The notes beneath the pieces were generated by a model, which did no database searches, was not told the origin of the DNA, and worked only from the letters and a program-made list of their open reading frames with translations. Position numbers and translations under genes: made by a program. DNA of 64,000 bases from Streptomyces sp. V1I1 (GTDB lineage: Bacteria > Actinomycetota > Actinomycetes > Streptomycetales > Streptomycetaceae): the NCBI RefSeq assembly GCF_030817355.1, contig NZ_JAUSZH010000001.1:682001-746000 (forward strand), given 5' to 3'. Of this stretch, positions 44,582 through 53,122 are shown piece by piece. Numbering within the stretch: position 1 is the first letter of the stretch; each line of letters opens with the position of its first letter.

Positions 44582-45027
44582 CCGTGATCCTCTACGTACT
44601 CCTCGCCTTTCTCAACGGCGCGGTCATCGGAACCAGCCGCGCGATCAACGGGCGGCTCAGTGCGACGATCGGTCCTTTCCGGGCATCGTTGTGGAACCAC
44701 GTCGTGGGTTTTCTCCTCCTCACCGTGATTCTCGCAGCCCTCGGCCAATGGGAGTTCGGCTCCTCCCCGCCCCTGGCCGCCTATCTGGGCGGTTTCTTCG
44801 GCGCTTTGTTCGTGGCCGTCAGCAGCTATGTGTTCCCCCGGCTCGGCGCGATGAACGCCGCTCTTATGGTGATCAGCGGCCAGATGATCTCCGCCGTCCT
44901 GATCGACTGGCAGAGCAAGGGAATGACCCCCAATGGACTGCGGTGTCTTGGGGTGGTCATCGTGCTTCTGGGCATCTACCTGTCCAGGTTGTCACAGTCA
45001 CACCGCGAGAAGGAAAAAGTGCAGTGA
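44578..45027 (+). CDS. YdcZ/DUF606-like DMT-superfamily transporter, subunit 2
   Basis: 149 residues with five helices (ILYVLLAFLNGAVIGTSRAING, VVGFLLLTVILAALGQW, FFGALFVAVSSYVFPRLGAM, ALMVISGQMISAVLIDW, GVVIVLLGIYLSRL). NGRLSATIGPFRASLWNH is typical of the family. It is the partner of the preceding half-size transporter, with which it shares four bases. Its end overlaps the DUF4243 gene by GTGA, so transport is co-translated with biosynthesis. Confidence 0.82.
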   Translation: MTVILYVLLAFLNGAVIGTSRAINGRLSATIGPFRASLWNHVVGFLLLTVILAALGQWEFGSSPPLAAYLGGFFGALFVAVSSYVFPRLGAMNAALMVISGQMISAVLIDWQSKGMTPNGLRCLGVVIVLLGIYLSRLSQSHREKEKVQ

Positions 45028-46214
45028 TTAGTTCACCGGTGATCGAGCAACTGTTGGACGACCGGAGTTACCACATCGAGTTCAACGGGCATCTCAGCAA
45101 TCACTCCAAACACGCAGTGGTCGCGCTGGCTCTGCTCGGGGCGTCTCCGGATCGAATCAAGGAGTACTACGACAACTATGCGAAGCTGACGACGTACGGA
45201 TACGGCCTGGAACCGCCCAGGCCGTCCAAGTACGTCATTACGGAGGAGAACTGGAAGGAGTTCTTCGGCCGGCGCACCAGCTTCTCGTCCTACTGCGAGT
45301 TCTTCGACCGCAAGGAGCGGGAACTCGGCATGGACGAGGTGCTGCGGCGCTATGTGCCGACGCTGCTTCCGGGCTGGGTCGGTGCCTTCACACACGCCAC
45401 CATTCACCTGGGGTGGGCCCTGGAGGCAGGCAGCCGGTGGATGACCATCGAGGGTCTCGCGTACATGGCGTTCTCGTACGTGTCCTGTCACCCGGAACGG
45501 ACGTCCTCCGCGGACGCCGGCGCGTCGGCCGTTGATTCCCTGCTGCGTATCGCAGGCGCCTGGGACAACGATCGCGAGCAGCTCCGCAAGTGGGCGCAGG
45601 AGCTCGGCACCGTCCCAGAATCGGGCGTGCCGGAGGGCATTCACCCTGAACTCGCCCGGTCCGGGCTGCAGTACCGCAACGCCAGGATGCTTGCGGAGGG
45701 CCATCCTCTGATCTACGACACGCCGTCCTGGATCGCCGACCAGGACGTCCCGACGAGCTGGGAACAGCTGTACTACACGGCCACGCTGCTGTATCTCTCC
45801 CGCCCGGGAGATTTCGTGCTGCTGCATCTGATCACGTCCCTCCACGCGATGGAACAGATCGCCGCACGCCTGCCCGAGGACATGCACCGGTACGTCATCA
45901 CCTGTTACTGGACGGCAATGCTCGGCGTTGTATTCGCCCTCGCCGACTTCCCGAAGCGGGCGAAGCTGGCGGCCCTGCACTCCGCGTTCGAGGACACGGC
46001 CGACGCGGGCGGCAGCGAGACGTGGCGCCCGGACTGGGAGCTGACCGTCGCCCGGTCCTTCGAGGAAGAGGAAGAGCACAATCCCAAGCTCGTCCATGTC
46101 ATGCGCAGGATGTGGGAGCGAACGGGAGGTCGGTCCATCTACCGGACAGCGGCCGCCCAGTTCACAGCCACGCCTGCACTGCCCCCGTCCTTCGAACAAC
46201 CGCCGAACGAGTGA
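45024..46214 (+). CDS. DUF4243 / questin-oxidase-like oxygenase (MinN-type)
   Basis: 396 residues from GTG. The N-terminus YHIEFNGHLSNHSKHAVVAL, then LGASPDRIKEYYDNYAK, is the DUF4243 signature (EFNGxLSNHxxHAxxAL). His-rich helices follow (FTHATIHLGWALEAGSRWM, LLHLITSLHAMEQIA). Questin oxidase performs a Baeyer-Villiger-like cleavage; in minimycin synthesis a DUF4243 domain is reported to divert the indigoidine precursor toward the oxazine C-nucleoside. AAGGA lies nine bases before the start. It is complete and coupled to the exporter, the best pointer that this cluster was for a C-nucleoside rather than indigoidine. Confidence 0.85.
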   Translation: MISSPVIEQLLDDRSYHIEFNGHLSNHSKHAVVALALLGASPDRIKEYYDNYAKLTTYGYGLEPPRPSKYVITEENWKEFFGRRTSFSSYCEFFDRKERELGMDEVLRRYVPTLLPGWVGAFTHATIHLGWALEAGSRWMTIEGLAYMAFSYVSCHPERTSSADAGASAVDSLLRIAGAWDNDREQLRKWAQELGTVPESGVPEGIHPELARSGLQYRNARMLAEGHPLIYDTPSWIADQDVPTSWEQLYYTATLLYLSRPGDFVLLHLITSLHAMEQIAARLPEDMHRYVITCYWTAMLGVVFALADFPKRAKLAALHSAFEDTADAGGSETWRPDWELTVARSFEEEEEHNPKLVHVMRRMWERTGGRSIYRTAAAQFTATPALPPSFEQPPNE

Positions 46215-46241
46215 CTTCGAGCGTTGGGAGACCTGAACACC

Positions 46242-46841
46242 ATGCTGAGCGCGAAATTACCGTCGACCGAGGAATATCTCGGCAGTCTCACGTCGGAACG
46301 CATCATTCGGATGCTGATTGAAGCCGGCCTCAATCTCCTGCCATTGGAGAAGTGCGAGGTCACCACGCCGGTCGGCGAGACCTACGAGGGCCTGCGTCTT
46401 CCCTCGCGCATCTGCGGGGTGTCCGTGGTCCGCGCCGGCGAGAGCATGGAGGGGCCGCTGCGTGCCATCTGCCCATCCATTCGTATCGGCAAGATACTCA
46501 TGCAGCGGGACAAGAAGACGAAACTCCCACACCTTTACTACACATCGCTTCCCAGCGATATCGCCGAGAGTCATGTGCTGCTCCTCGAGCCCATGCTGGC
46601 CACTGGCGGAACCGCGGTCGCCACGATTCAGCTCCTGCTCGACAAGGGCGTCGCGGAGGAGAACATCGTCTTCGTCAACCTGATCACCGTGCCGGAGGGC
46701 ATCAACGCGGTCTGCCGGCGCTATCCGAAGGTGCGGATCGTCACGTTCACGTCCTCCATCGAGGAGCGGCTCAACGAGAACGCCTACATGGTCCCCGGCA
46801 TCGGTGACTTCGGCGACCGGTTCTTCGGCACGGACATATGA
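46242..46841 (+). CDS. Uracil phosphoribosyltransferase, cluster-linked copy
   Basis: 199 residues, type I phosphoribosyltransferase. Motifs include ICGVSVVRAGESMEG, the PRPP loop VLLLEPMLATGGTA (about 112-125) and the uracil-binding C-terminus YMVPGIGDFGDRFFGTD. It converts uracil and PRPP to UMP. It is somewhat divergent from housekeeping Upp and sits directly after the DUF4243 gene, as in minimycin-type clusters. Roles may be base salvage or protection from uracil-like intermediates. The ATG at 46242 follows GGGAG by about 12 bases. Confidence 0.9.
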   Translation: MLSAKLPSTEEYLGSLTSERIIRMLIEAGLNLLPLEKCEVTTPVGETYEGLRLPSRICGVSVVRAGESMEGPLRAICPSIRIGKILMQRDKKTKLPHLYYTSLPSDIAESHVLLLEPMLATGGTAVATIQLLLDKGVAEENIVFVNLITVPEGINAVCRRYPKVRIVTFTSSIEERLNENAYMVPGIGDFGDRFFGTDI

Positions 46842-47245
46842 CCGAGGTGATCGAGAAGGTGGCGTGGGTCCGGCTGGAGAACGGCCGGATTCTCGTCGTC
46901 CGATCCCGGGGAAAGGACGCCTATTACCTTCCCGGTGGCAAGCCGGAGCCCGGTGAGGGCGCTCATGAGAGCCTGATCCGGGAGGCGCGGGAGGAACTGG
47001 GCGTCGAACTGCTTCCCGGGAGCATCACCCCGACGGTCACCGTCCAGGCCCCGGCCCATGGCGAGCCGGCAGGAACCATCGTCCGTATCGCCTGCCACAC
47101 CGCCGACTACCGAGGGGTGCCGGCACCACACAGCGAGACCGCCGAGCTCGCCTGGCTCACCCATGGCGACCGCCATCGGGTGAGCCAGGCGGCCCGAATC
47201 GTCCTGGACCTGCTCGCCGCGGACGGTCGGCTGCGCGGCGGCTGA
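46838..47245 (+). CDS. NUDIX hydrolase
   Basis: 135 residues with a complete Nudix box from Gly34 to Val56 (G-x5-E-x7-R-E-x2-E-E-x-G-V; REAREELGVEL visible). It hydrolyses nucleoside diphosphates linked to another group; the specific substrate is unknown. The ATGA overlap with the uracil phosphoribosyltransferase places it at the end of the C-nucleoside operon, so cleaning up toxic nucleotide analogues is a reasonable inference. Confidence 0.92.
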   Translation: MTEVIEKVAWVRLENGRILVVRSRGKDAYYLPGGKPEPGEGAHESLIREAREELGVELLPGSITPTVTVQAPAHGEPAGTIVRIACHTADYRGVPAPHSETAELAWLTHGDRHRVSQAARIVLDLLAADGRLRGG

Positions 47246-47330
47246 GCGGACGTCCCGTCAATTCAATGGTGGTGGCCAGGGACGCCGGGCACACGCCCGT
47301 GCCCGACACCTGGTGATGCCATCGACGCGG

Positions 47331-47951
47331 CTACTCGAACCGCGTGGTGTCGCCTGCACCTCGGCGTACGATCTCGACTTCGCCGCCGGAGAAGTCGATG
47401 ACCGTGGTCGGCTCGGTGCCACAGTCGCCCGAGTCGACCACGGCATCCACCACGTGGTCGAGCCGTTCCTTGATCTCCCAGCCCTGTGTCAGCGGCTCGT
47501 CCTCGTCGGGCAGGAGCAGGGTGCTGGAGAGCAGCGGCTCGCCGAGGTCGGCGACCAGAGCCTGAGCTACGGCATGGTCAGGAATCCGGACTCCGACCGT
47601 CTTCTTCTTCGGGTGCAGCAGCTGGCGCGGCACCTCCTTCGTCGCGGGGAGGATGAAGGTGTAACTGCCGGGCGTCGCTGCCTTGATCGCGCGGAACACG
47701 TCGTTGTCGACGTGTACGAACTGACCGAGCTGCGCGAAGTTCTGGCACACAAGGGTGAAGTGGTGACGATCGTCGAGGTTCCGGATCGACCGGATCCGGC
47801 TGATGCCGTCACGACTGCCCAGCTGGCATCCCAATGCGTAGCAGGAGTCCGTCGGGTACGCGACGAGCGCGCCGGAACGGATACTGTCAGCCACATTGCT
47901 GATGGTGCGCCGCTGAGGATTCTCGGGGTGCACGTCGAAATACTTCGCCAT
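47331..47951 (-). CDS. Sua5/YciO/YrdC-family protein (threonylcarbamoyl-AMP synthase-like)
   Basis: 206 residues, YrdC fold: GALVAYPTDSCYALGCQLGSRDG, the basic RNA/nucleotide-binding segment IRSIRNLDDRHHFTLVCQNF, PGSYTFILPATKEVPRQL and KKTVGVRIPDH. Relatives make the threonylcarbamoyl-AMP used for t6A in tRNA, but this short form resembles the YciO branch, whose substrate is less clear. It is convergent with the C-nucleoside operon. The ATG at 47951 has no strong ribosome site. Confidence 0.88.
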   Translation of the reverse strand: MAKYFDVHPENPQRRTISNVADSIRSGALVAYPTDSCYALGCQLGSRDGISRIRSIRNLDDRHHFTLVCQNFAQLGQFVHVDNDVFRAIKAATPGSYTFILPATKEVPRQLLHPKKKTVGVRIPDHAVAQALVADLGEPLLSSTLLLPDEDEPLTQGWEIKERLDHVVDAVVDSGDCGTEPTTVIDFSGGEVEIVRRGAGDTTRFE

Positions 47952-48247
47952 TCGCCGAGTCTAGGTGATCAGGACATCCGCGCTCGGATGGCCAGGACGG
48001 CGCCGCGGGCCGAGAGCGTCCCGAGGAGACGGATCGGCTCAGTCGGGCCCGGGCGGTGGCCGGCCAGCAGGTGACGCGTGAGGCCCCTGGGGCGGCACGG
48101 CACTGGGAGCCGGTCCACCTGGGCATCCACCCCGCGTCAAGAGGCGCGCCTGTGCGTCATCCCCTGTCGAACAGGGAAGCCATCTACCGAGCCCGAGTCC
48201 ACGTGCGAAATCGACCCGTCCGCGGGGTAGTTGAGGGAGTATCAGTA

Positions 48248-49579
48248 ATGGGGACGATGACGGACGGCAATGGCCAAACGGGGCGAATACGGCCCGATGG
48301 GATCAGCCGATGGAGGGTCCGGAGAGGCCGCCCCTCATCCGTCGGCGAAGTGGGCAGCGCCGTGCCACGCAGGATATTCCGGCAGGCGGCCAAGTGGATC
48401 CCCGCCCCATGGGTGGCAGCCCTCACGCAGCAAGTCCGTCACGACCACCCCGGACCGGAAAAGCAGACGTCTGTTCCGTTAACGCCCCAACACGCCGCCG
48501 GGAAGGCCCGAACGTCGGCTTCGGATGACGTCCCACCATCGACAGCGACGATGTATGAGTTTCACCTGCCGCACCTACCAAGCCGACTTCCCGCGCGCTA
48601 CCATCCCCAGTCCCCAGAGTTGCAGAAGAACTCCGGAAGCTGGTCCCGCGCGCATCTCCCGTTCGCCGGAGCCGAGGAGCGGCAGCGATTCCTCGAGTAC
48701 GCCTGCCTCTTCCCGTGTCTGGTGTGGCCACAAGCCACCTATGACAGGATGCGCGACCTGTGCGACCTGTCCGCGGTGATCTCCCGCATCGATGATGTTT
48801 TGCCCAACCCGCACGATGCCGGCCGAAGTGAAGCACGCGCCGCGGAATTCGCCCGGGAGCTGGACGCCGTTCTGCGGGGCGAGCCAGTGCCATCCGCTGA
48901 GGGGCCCGGTTACGCGTCCGCTCTTTCGGACGTCTGGGGCCGTATCACGGCCAAGGCGGCTCCCGGCGTGCGGCAGCGTCTGTTCGCGTCGCTCCAAATC
49001 CTCTTTCGCAGCTTCGTGGCAGAGGTGGCCTCACGGCACGGGGGCGGGTTCACCGATCTCCCCAGCTATTTGGAGCTACGTGCCCACAGCGTGGGTGCCG
49101 ACCTGTGCAGCGCGATGGCCGAGTACGGAGTGGGCGTCGACCTGCCCGAGGCCCTCTTCGCCGAGCCGGAACTCCGGGATCTTCAGAGGGAGGTCGCGGA
49201 ACACCTCACCTTCGTCAATGACTTGTTCACCTTCGCCTACGAACAGCACAGGGGCGAGACCATGAACGCCGTCCTCATCCTGTGCGACAGAGGCGGCGTG
49301 GCTCTGCAGGAGGCCGTTGACCGGATATGCCGGAGGATCGAGGAGGCAGAGCGCCGATTCCTATTCCTGCGGGACCACCTGCTCGCCAGCACCGCTCGGA
49401 CTGCGGAAGTCCACGCGTACCTGGATGCCCTGGAAAACATGCTCGCCGGCAACTGGCACTGGTCGTGCACCAGTCCCCGCTACCACGGATCCGCCTTCGT
49501 CTGGAACCCGGTGACCACGGGAACCGTCACCCTGCGCCCTGGTGGCCCGACGTCGTTCACCGCTTCCCCCAGCACGTAA
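48248..49579 (+). CDS. Terpene synthase family protein with N-terminal extension
   Basis: 443 residues from the ATG at 48248, preceded by GAGGGAG. The terpene-cyclase core starts near residue 102 (MYEFHLPHLPSRLPARYHP); the first 100 residues are a basic, Ser/Pro-containing extension. The metal-binding NSE-type triad is visible as NDLFTFAYE (324-332), with the effector Arg in RAHSVGADL. The first Asp-rich motif is only IDDVLPNP (residues 181-188), lacking the usual third acid. The C-terminal WSCTSPRYHG matches the family RY pair. The product is unknown. An internal start at 48551 would give a standard-length cyclase. Confidence 0.82.
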   Translation: MGTMTDGNGQTGRIRPDGISRWRVRRGRPSSVGEVGSAVPRRIFRQAAKWIPAPWVAALTQQVRHDHPGPEKQTSVPLTPQHAAGKARTSASDDVPPSTATMYEFHLPHLPSRLPARYHPQSPELQKNSGSWSRAHLPFAGAEERQRFLEYACLFPCLVWPQATYDRMRDLCDLSAVISRIDDVLPNPHDAGRSEARAAEFARELDAVLRGEPVPSAEGPGYASALSDVWGRITAKAAPGVRQRLFASLQILFRSFVAEVASRHGGGFTDLPSYLELRAHSVGADLCSAMAEYGVGVDLPEALFAEPELRDLQREVAEHLTFVNDLFTFAYEQHRGETMNAVLILCDRGGVALQEAVDRICRRIEEAERRFLFLRDHLLASTARTAEVHAYLDALENMLAGNWHWSCTSPRYHGSAFVWNPVTTGTVTLRPGGPTSFTASPST

Positions 49580-49617
49580 CCCGCCAGGGGTGATGTCAAT
49601 TCTTGGGGAGCCGGACA

Positions 49618-52600
49618 CTACCCTTCCCCTCGCTTGCCCGCCCCCGGCCCGAAGGCCTGCGGGCCGGCCGGATCCGCGCGAGACGGAACAAGGCTCAGCG
49701 ATCTGGGTGCCGGCAGCCGCAGCGCCCGTCGCAGGCCCGCCCTGTCCGTCCCGACCTTTCTGTACACGGAGGACAACAACCGGGCCACCTGCGTATCGTC
49801 CATCCGCAGTTCCTCCGCGATCAGTTCGTTGGAACTGCCCAGCGCGGCCCGCTCGGCGGCCTTCCGCTCCTCCTGGTTCAGCGACTCCGCCGCCGTGTCG
49901 CCGCGCAGCCGTCGCGGTCGCAGCCCGAGGCCGGCAAGCTCGCGACTGGCCGTCGTAGCCAGCGCCTCGGCTCCGCACTGCGCCGCCAGATCCATCGCCA
50001 GATACAGCTGCTCCGCGCATTCCTCGATCCGCCCGGCACGCCGCAGAGCTGAGCCCTGATCCGCCAGTGCCCGTGCGTACTCATAGGCTGCCGGCGACTG
50101 CTCGAGGCAGGCTACGGCCCGTTCCAGCAGGCGCAGGCCTTCCGGACCTTCGGTGAGGCTTGCCGCGACGCGCAGGGCCATCCCCACCTGTGAGGCGATG
50201 CCCGCACGCTCGGCGCGGTCAGCCTCCTGCAGGGCCAGATCCCGTGCTTTTTCGAGGTCTTCCTCGGCTTCGGCCAGCGCCAGATGGCCGAGCCAGGGGC
50301 TCAAGGTTGGGTTGATCATCTCTCGCGCTGTGAGCCTCCGCCCCGCCGCCGCGAGGTCCATCGCCGCTTCCCTGGTGCGGCCCTGGGCGAGGCGCAGCTC
50401 CCCGTGCACCGCCTGCGGTGGCGGGAACATCATCGCCCTCGGGAAGTCATCTCCGAAGGCATGGCTCTCGGCCAGTTCCTGTGCGGCGGCGATCTCGCCT
50501 TTGGCCAGCAGCACCTCGATGAGGATGGCCACGGCATTGCACCGCGCGCTCACGCCCTCCCCCACCCGTTCGGCGACGTCCAGCCCCTTCCTGGCGAAGT
50601 CCTCCGCCTCGGCGAGCCTGCCCCGTCGGTAGCGGACGTAGCCCAGCAGTGCGTAGCCGTAGGACAAGTGCGCGCCGCGCCACCCTGCGGCCTCGAACTC
50701 CGCGATACCCGCGGCGAACAGCTCCTCCGTGCGGTGTGGCCGGTCACAGTACATAAACGTCAGTGCCACCAGGACCGGCACCTCGAAGCCCCAGTCCGGG
50801 TCGGTCCAGCTCATCCCGTCACGCAGGGCACGCTCGGCATAGTCCACGACGTTGTCCGCCCGCTCACCGCGAACCATGGCGTCCCATGCCCGCAGGCCCA
50901 GAATATAACGTTCCGTCAGATCTCGGCCGGTCAGTCGATCGGCAAGGCGGGCCAGGCGACGAGAGCGCGCGGCAGAGTCCGGCTCGTCGACACGGAAGGC
51001 GGACCAGATGAAATGCCAGGCCTGCATCCGCAGCCGGGCCCGAGAATCGACCGCCTCGCGCGCCTCCTTGGCGACCGTCTCGGCCGCCTCCGCGAGCCGG
51101 TCGGTGTGTGCCAGAACCTGGGCCAGGCGCAGGGTGATCCCCTCACGCAGGGCAGGTGTCACCTGCGGCTCCTCCAACGCCGACTGCAAATGATTGACCG
51201 TGGCTACGGGCGAGTGCAGCAGCGATGAGCAGCCCAACTCGTAGAGCACGGCAGCGCGCACATCGGCCGGGGGAGGCTCCTGCAAAGCCCTTCCCAGGCA
51301 GCGGCGGGCTGCATCCGGCGCACCGGCCCGCAGATAGGCCCGTGCGGCGTCACGCAAGTGTTTCACCACCGCCGGGTCCCGCTCCGGCTGTGTCTCCAGC
51401 AGGTGACGGGCCGCCGCGACAGGGCCTTGACCGGCGTCGAGGAGCGCCCAGGCGGCCTGGCCGTGCATGGCAACCCGCACCGCTCCCGGGATCGCCCGGT
51501 AGACCGCGGTGGCGATCAGCGGGTGGACGAACTCCAGGGTGTCGCTGCCGGTGAGAATGCGTCCCGCCCGCAGCCGGTCGGCGGCGTCGGTCACTTCCGC
51601 CGGGCCCAGGCTCGCGATGTTCGCGGCCAGTTGGGGTGGTGCCTCGGTGCCCAGCAAGGCCACCGCCCAGGCGAGCCGCACAGCCGTCGGGCCCATCCGC
51701 CGCAGACGGGCGACCAGACCACTGCCTTTGACAGCAGCGGCCAGATCGTGCAGCAAAGGGCTGTTCTCCTCGGTCGGCAGGATGCCGCGCTCCAGTACCT
51801 TGGCGGTCAGCTCCACCGCCTCGTACGGGTTGCCACCGGTGACGACCCAGCACTCGCGGCAGAACCCGTACTCGGCATCCTCGCCGAGTTCCCGGCGCAA
51901 CAGTTCGGCGACCGCTTCCTGGGTGAGCGCGGCCAGGCCAAGCGGCCGCACGCCGTTCCTCCCGGCCATCCGGCGGAGTCCTTCGGCCTCTTCGGAAAGC
52001 TGGTCGGGCCGGTAGGCCAGCACCATCAGCAGCGGCAGGTCCTCAACCTTGGAAACGAAAGAGGCCAGCCAGGCCAGCGACTCGCCGTCGGCCCAGTGCG
52101 CGTCGTCCACAATCAGCACGAGCGGCGCGTCGCGCATCGCCAGACGGGTCACCACCCAGTCGAGACCGTCCCGCACTCCCTGCGGGTCGGGCAGCGCGGC
52201 TTTCTCGCCGTCCTTCCCATGCGCCACATCATCCGGAGCCGCGAACAGCCCCAGCGCCGGGCCGACGATCTCGTACCACGCGCCCAGGAGTTCACGGCGT
52301 TCCACTTCGGACAGCGCGGCCAACGCAGGCTGGAGCAGGCGGCGGACCACGTGGAAGGCAAGACCCTCCTCCTGTTCGCCGCCCCTGGCGAACAGGGCCC
52401 CGCAGCCGCGCTCCAGGGCGATGCGCCGTACTTCCGCGAGCATGCTGGTCTTGCCGAGCCCGGCCGCCCCGGTGAACACCACCAGCCCGCCGCCGTTGCT
52501 TCTCGCGGCCTTCTGGCCACAAAGGTTGGCCAAGGCGTCGGTGACGGCATGCAGTTCGCTCTCACGTTCCAGCAGCAGCCCAGATCCAGGCCCCCGACCC

Positions 52601-52656
52601 CGGTGCCATCCAACAGCGTCGCTGCCCCGATGGGCTCCCCTGTCTCGTTCCTTCAC
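49618..52656 (-). CDS. Large ATP-binding LuxR-family (LAL) regulator
   Basis: 1012 residues from the GTG at 52656 (GGAGG seven bases upstream). The N-terminal AAA/STAND ATPase has Walker A GAAGLGKT (63-70), Walker B LVLIVDDAHWADGES and sensor-like PLLMVLAYRP. A long TPR-like helical middle follows (e.g. RRGRLAEAEDFARKGLDVAERVG). The C-terminus aligns with a LuxR helix-turn-helix (SSNELIAEELRMDDTQVARLLSSVYRKVGTD), but several conserved residues are replaced. It is convergent with the terpene synthase gene 38 bases away and is a candidate regulator of it. Confidence 0.9.
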   Translation of the reverse strand: MKERDRGAHRGSDAVGWHRGRGPGSGLLLERESELHAVTDALANLCGQKAARSNGGGLVVFTGAAGLGKTSMLAEVRRIALERGCGALFARGGEQEEGLAFHVVRRLLQPALAALSEVERRELLGAWYEIVGPALGLFAAPDDVAHGKDGEKAALPDPQGVRDGLDWVVTRLAMRDAPLVLIVDDAHWADGESLAWLASFVSKVEDLPLLMVLAYRPDQLSEEAEGLRRMAGRNGVRPLGLAALTQEAVAELLRRELGEDAEYGFCRECWVVTGGNPYEAVELTAKVLERGILPTEENSPLLHDLAAAVKGSGLVARLRRMGPTAVRLAWAVALLGTEAPPQLAANIASLGPAEVTDAADRLRAGRILTGSDTLEFVHPLIATAVYRAIPGAVRVAMHGQAAWALLDAGQGPVAAARHLLETQPERDPAVVKHLRDAARAYLRAGAPDAARRCLGRALQEPPPADVRAAVLYELGCSSLLHSPVATVNHLQSALEEPQVTPALREGITLRLAQVLAHTDRLAEAAETVAKEAREAVDSRARLRMQAWHFIWSAFRVDEPDSAARSRRLARLADRLTGRDLTERYILGLRAWDAMVRGERADNVVDYAERALRDGMSWTDPDWGFEVPVLVALTFMYCDRPHRTEELFAAGIAEFEAAGWRGAHLSYGYALLGYVRYRRGRLAEAEDFARKGLDVAERVGEGVSARCNAVAILIEVLLAKGEIAAAQELAESHAFGDDFPRAMMFPPPQAVHGELRLAQGRTREAAMDLAAAGRRLTAREMINPTLSPWLGHLALAEAEEDLEKARDLALQEADRAERAGIASQVGMALRVAASLTEGPEGLRLLERAVACLEQSPAAYEYARALADQGSALRRAGRIEECAEQLYLAMDLAAQCGAEALATTASRELAGLGLRPRRLRGDTAAESLNQEERKAAERAALGSSNELIAEELRMDDTQVARLLSSVYRKVGTDRAGLRRALRLPAPRSLSLVPSRADPAGPQAFGPGAGKRGEG

Positions 52657-53122
52657 GCACGCACCTCCGCACACTCCCTCGGCACCGATTCAGGGCCCGG
52701 AACCGGCCCGTCACCAGCGAAGCACTACCCACTGGGCGACGGTACTGGCATGACGTCCCATCAGGTGCAAGATCGACGGTCTTGTCATCCGAAGGGTGGG
52801 ATTGCAGGCACACGTCCTGTGGTGGCGGCTTCCTGGGTGTGGTCGAGGAAGGGTGCCGCCACTGACCAGCCGACTCTGCCCGTCGGGGGTGATGTGTTGC
52901 CGCGTCCATGGCTGCTCACAGATGCCGCTGCTGTGATGGAGGCCTTCCAGGATCCGGCGATCCAGCGCTGGCATGTGCGGAGCTGGTGACGCGCTGGGCG
53001 AAGAACTGCCCCTGGGACGTTGGGGGTTATGCCGTACCGCCCGCGCGTGCGATTCTGGCGGACGGTCCGGCCTCGACCGGTCACCGTCACGTTTCGCACT
53101 GAGTCGAGAGGAAGAAGAGCAG
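52657..53122. other. Intergenic with a GNAT fragment
   Basis: The regulator's promoter should lie in the left part. Apart from the short acetyltransferase remnant at 52897-52989, no coding signal was seen. Confidence 0.5.
52897..52989 (+). pseudogene. GNAT acetyltransferase N-terminal fragment
   Basis: LPRPWLLTDAAAVMEAFQDP, then IQRWHVRSW, matches the first strand and helix of RimJ/RimL-type GNATs (LRPW..DDAxAVLEAFxDPxIxRWH). A stop follows, and no acetyl-CoA-binding part is present downstream. Confidence 0.6.
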
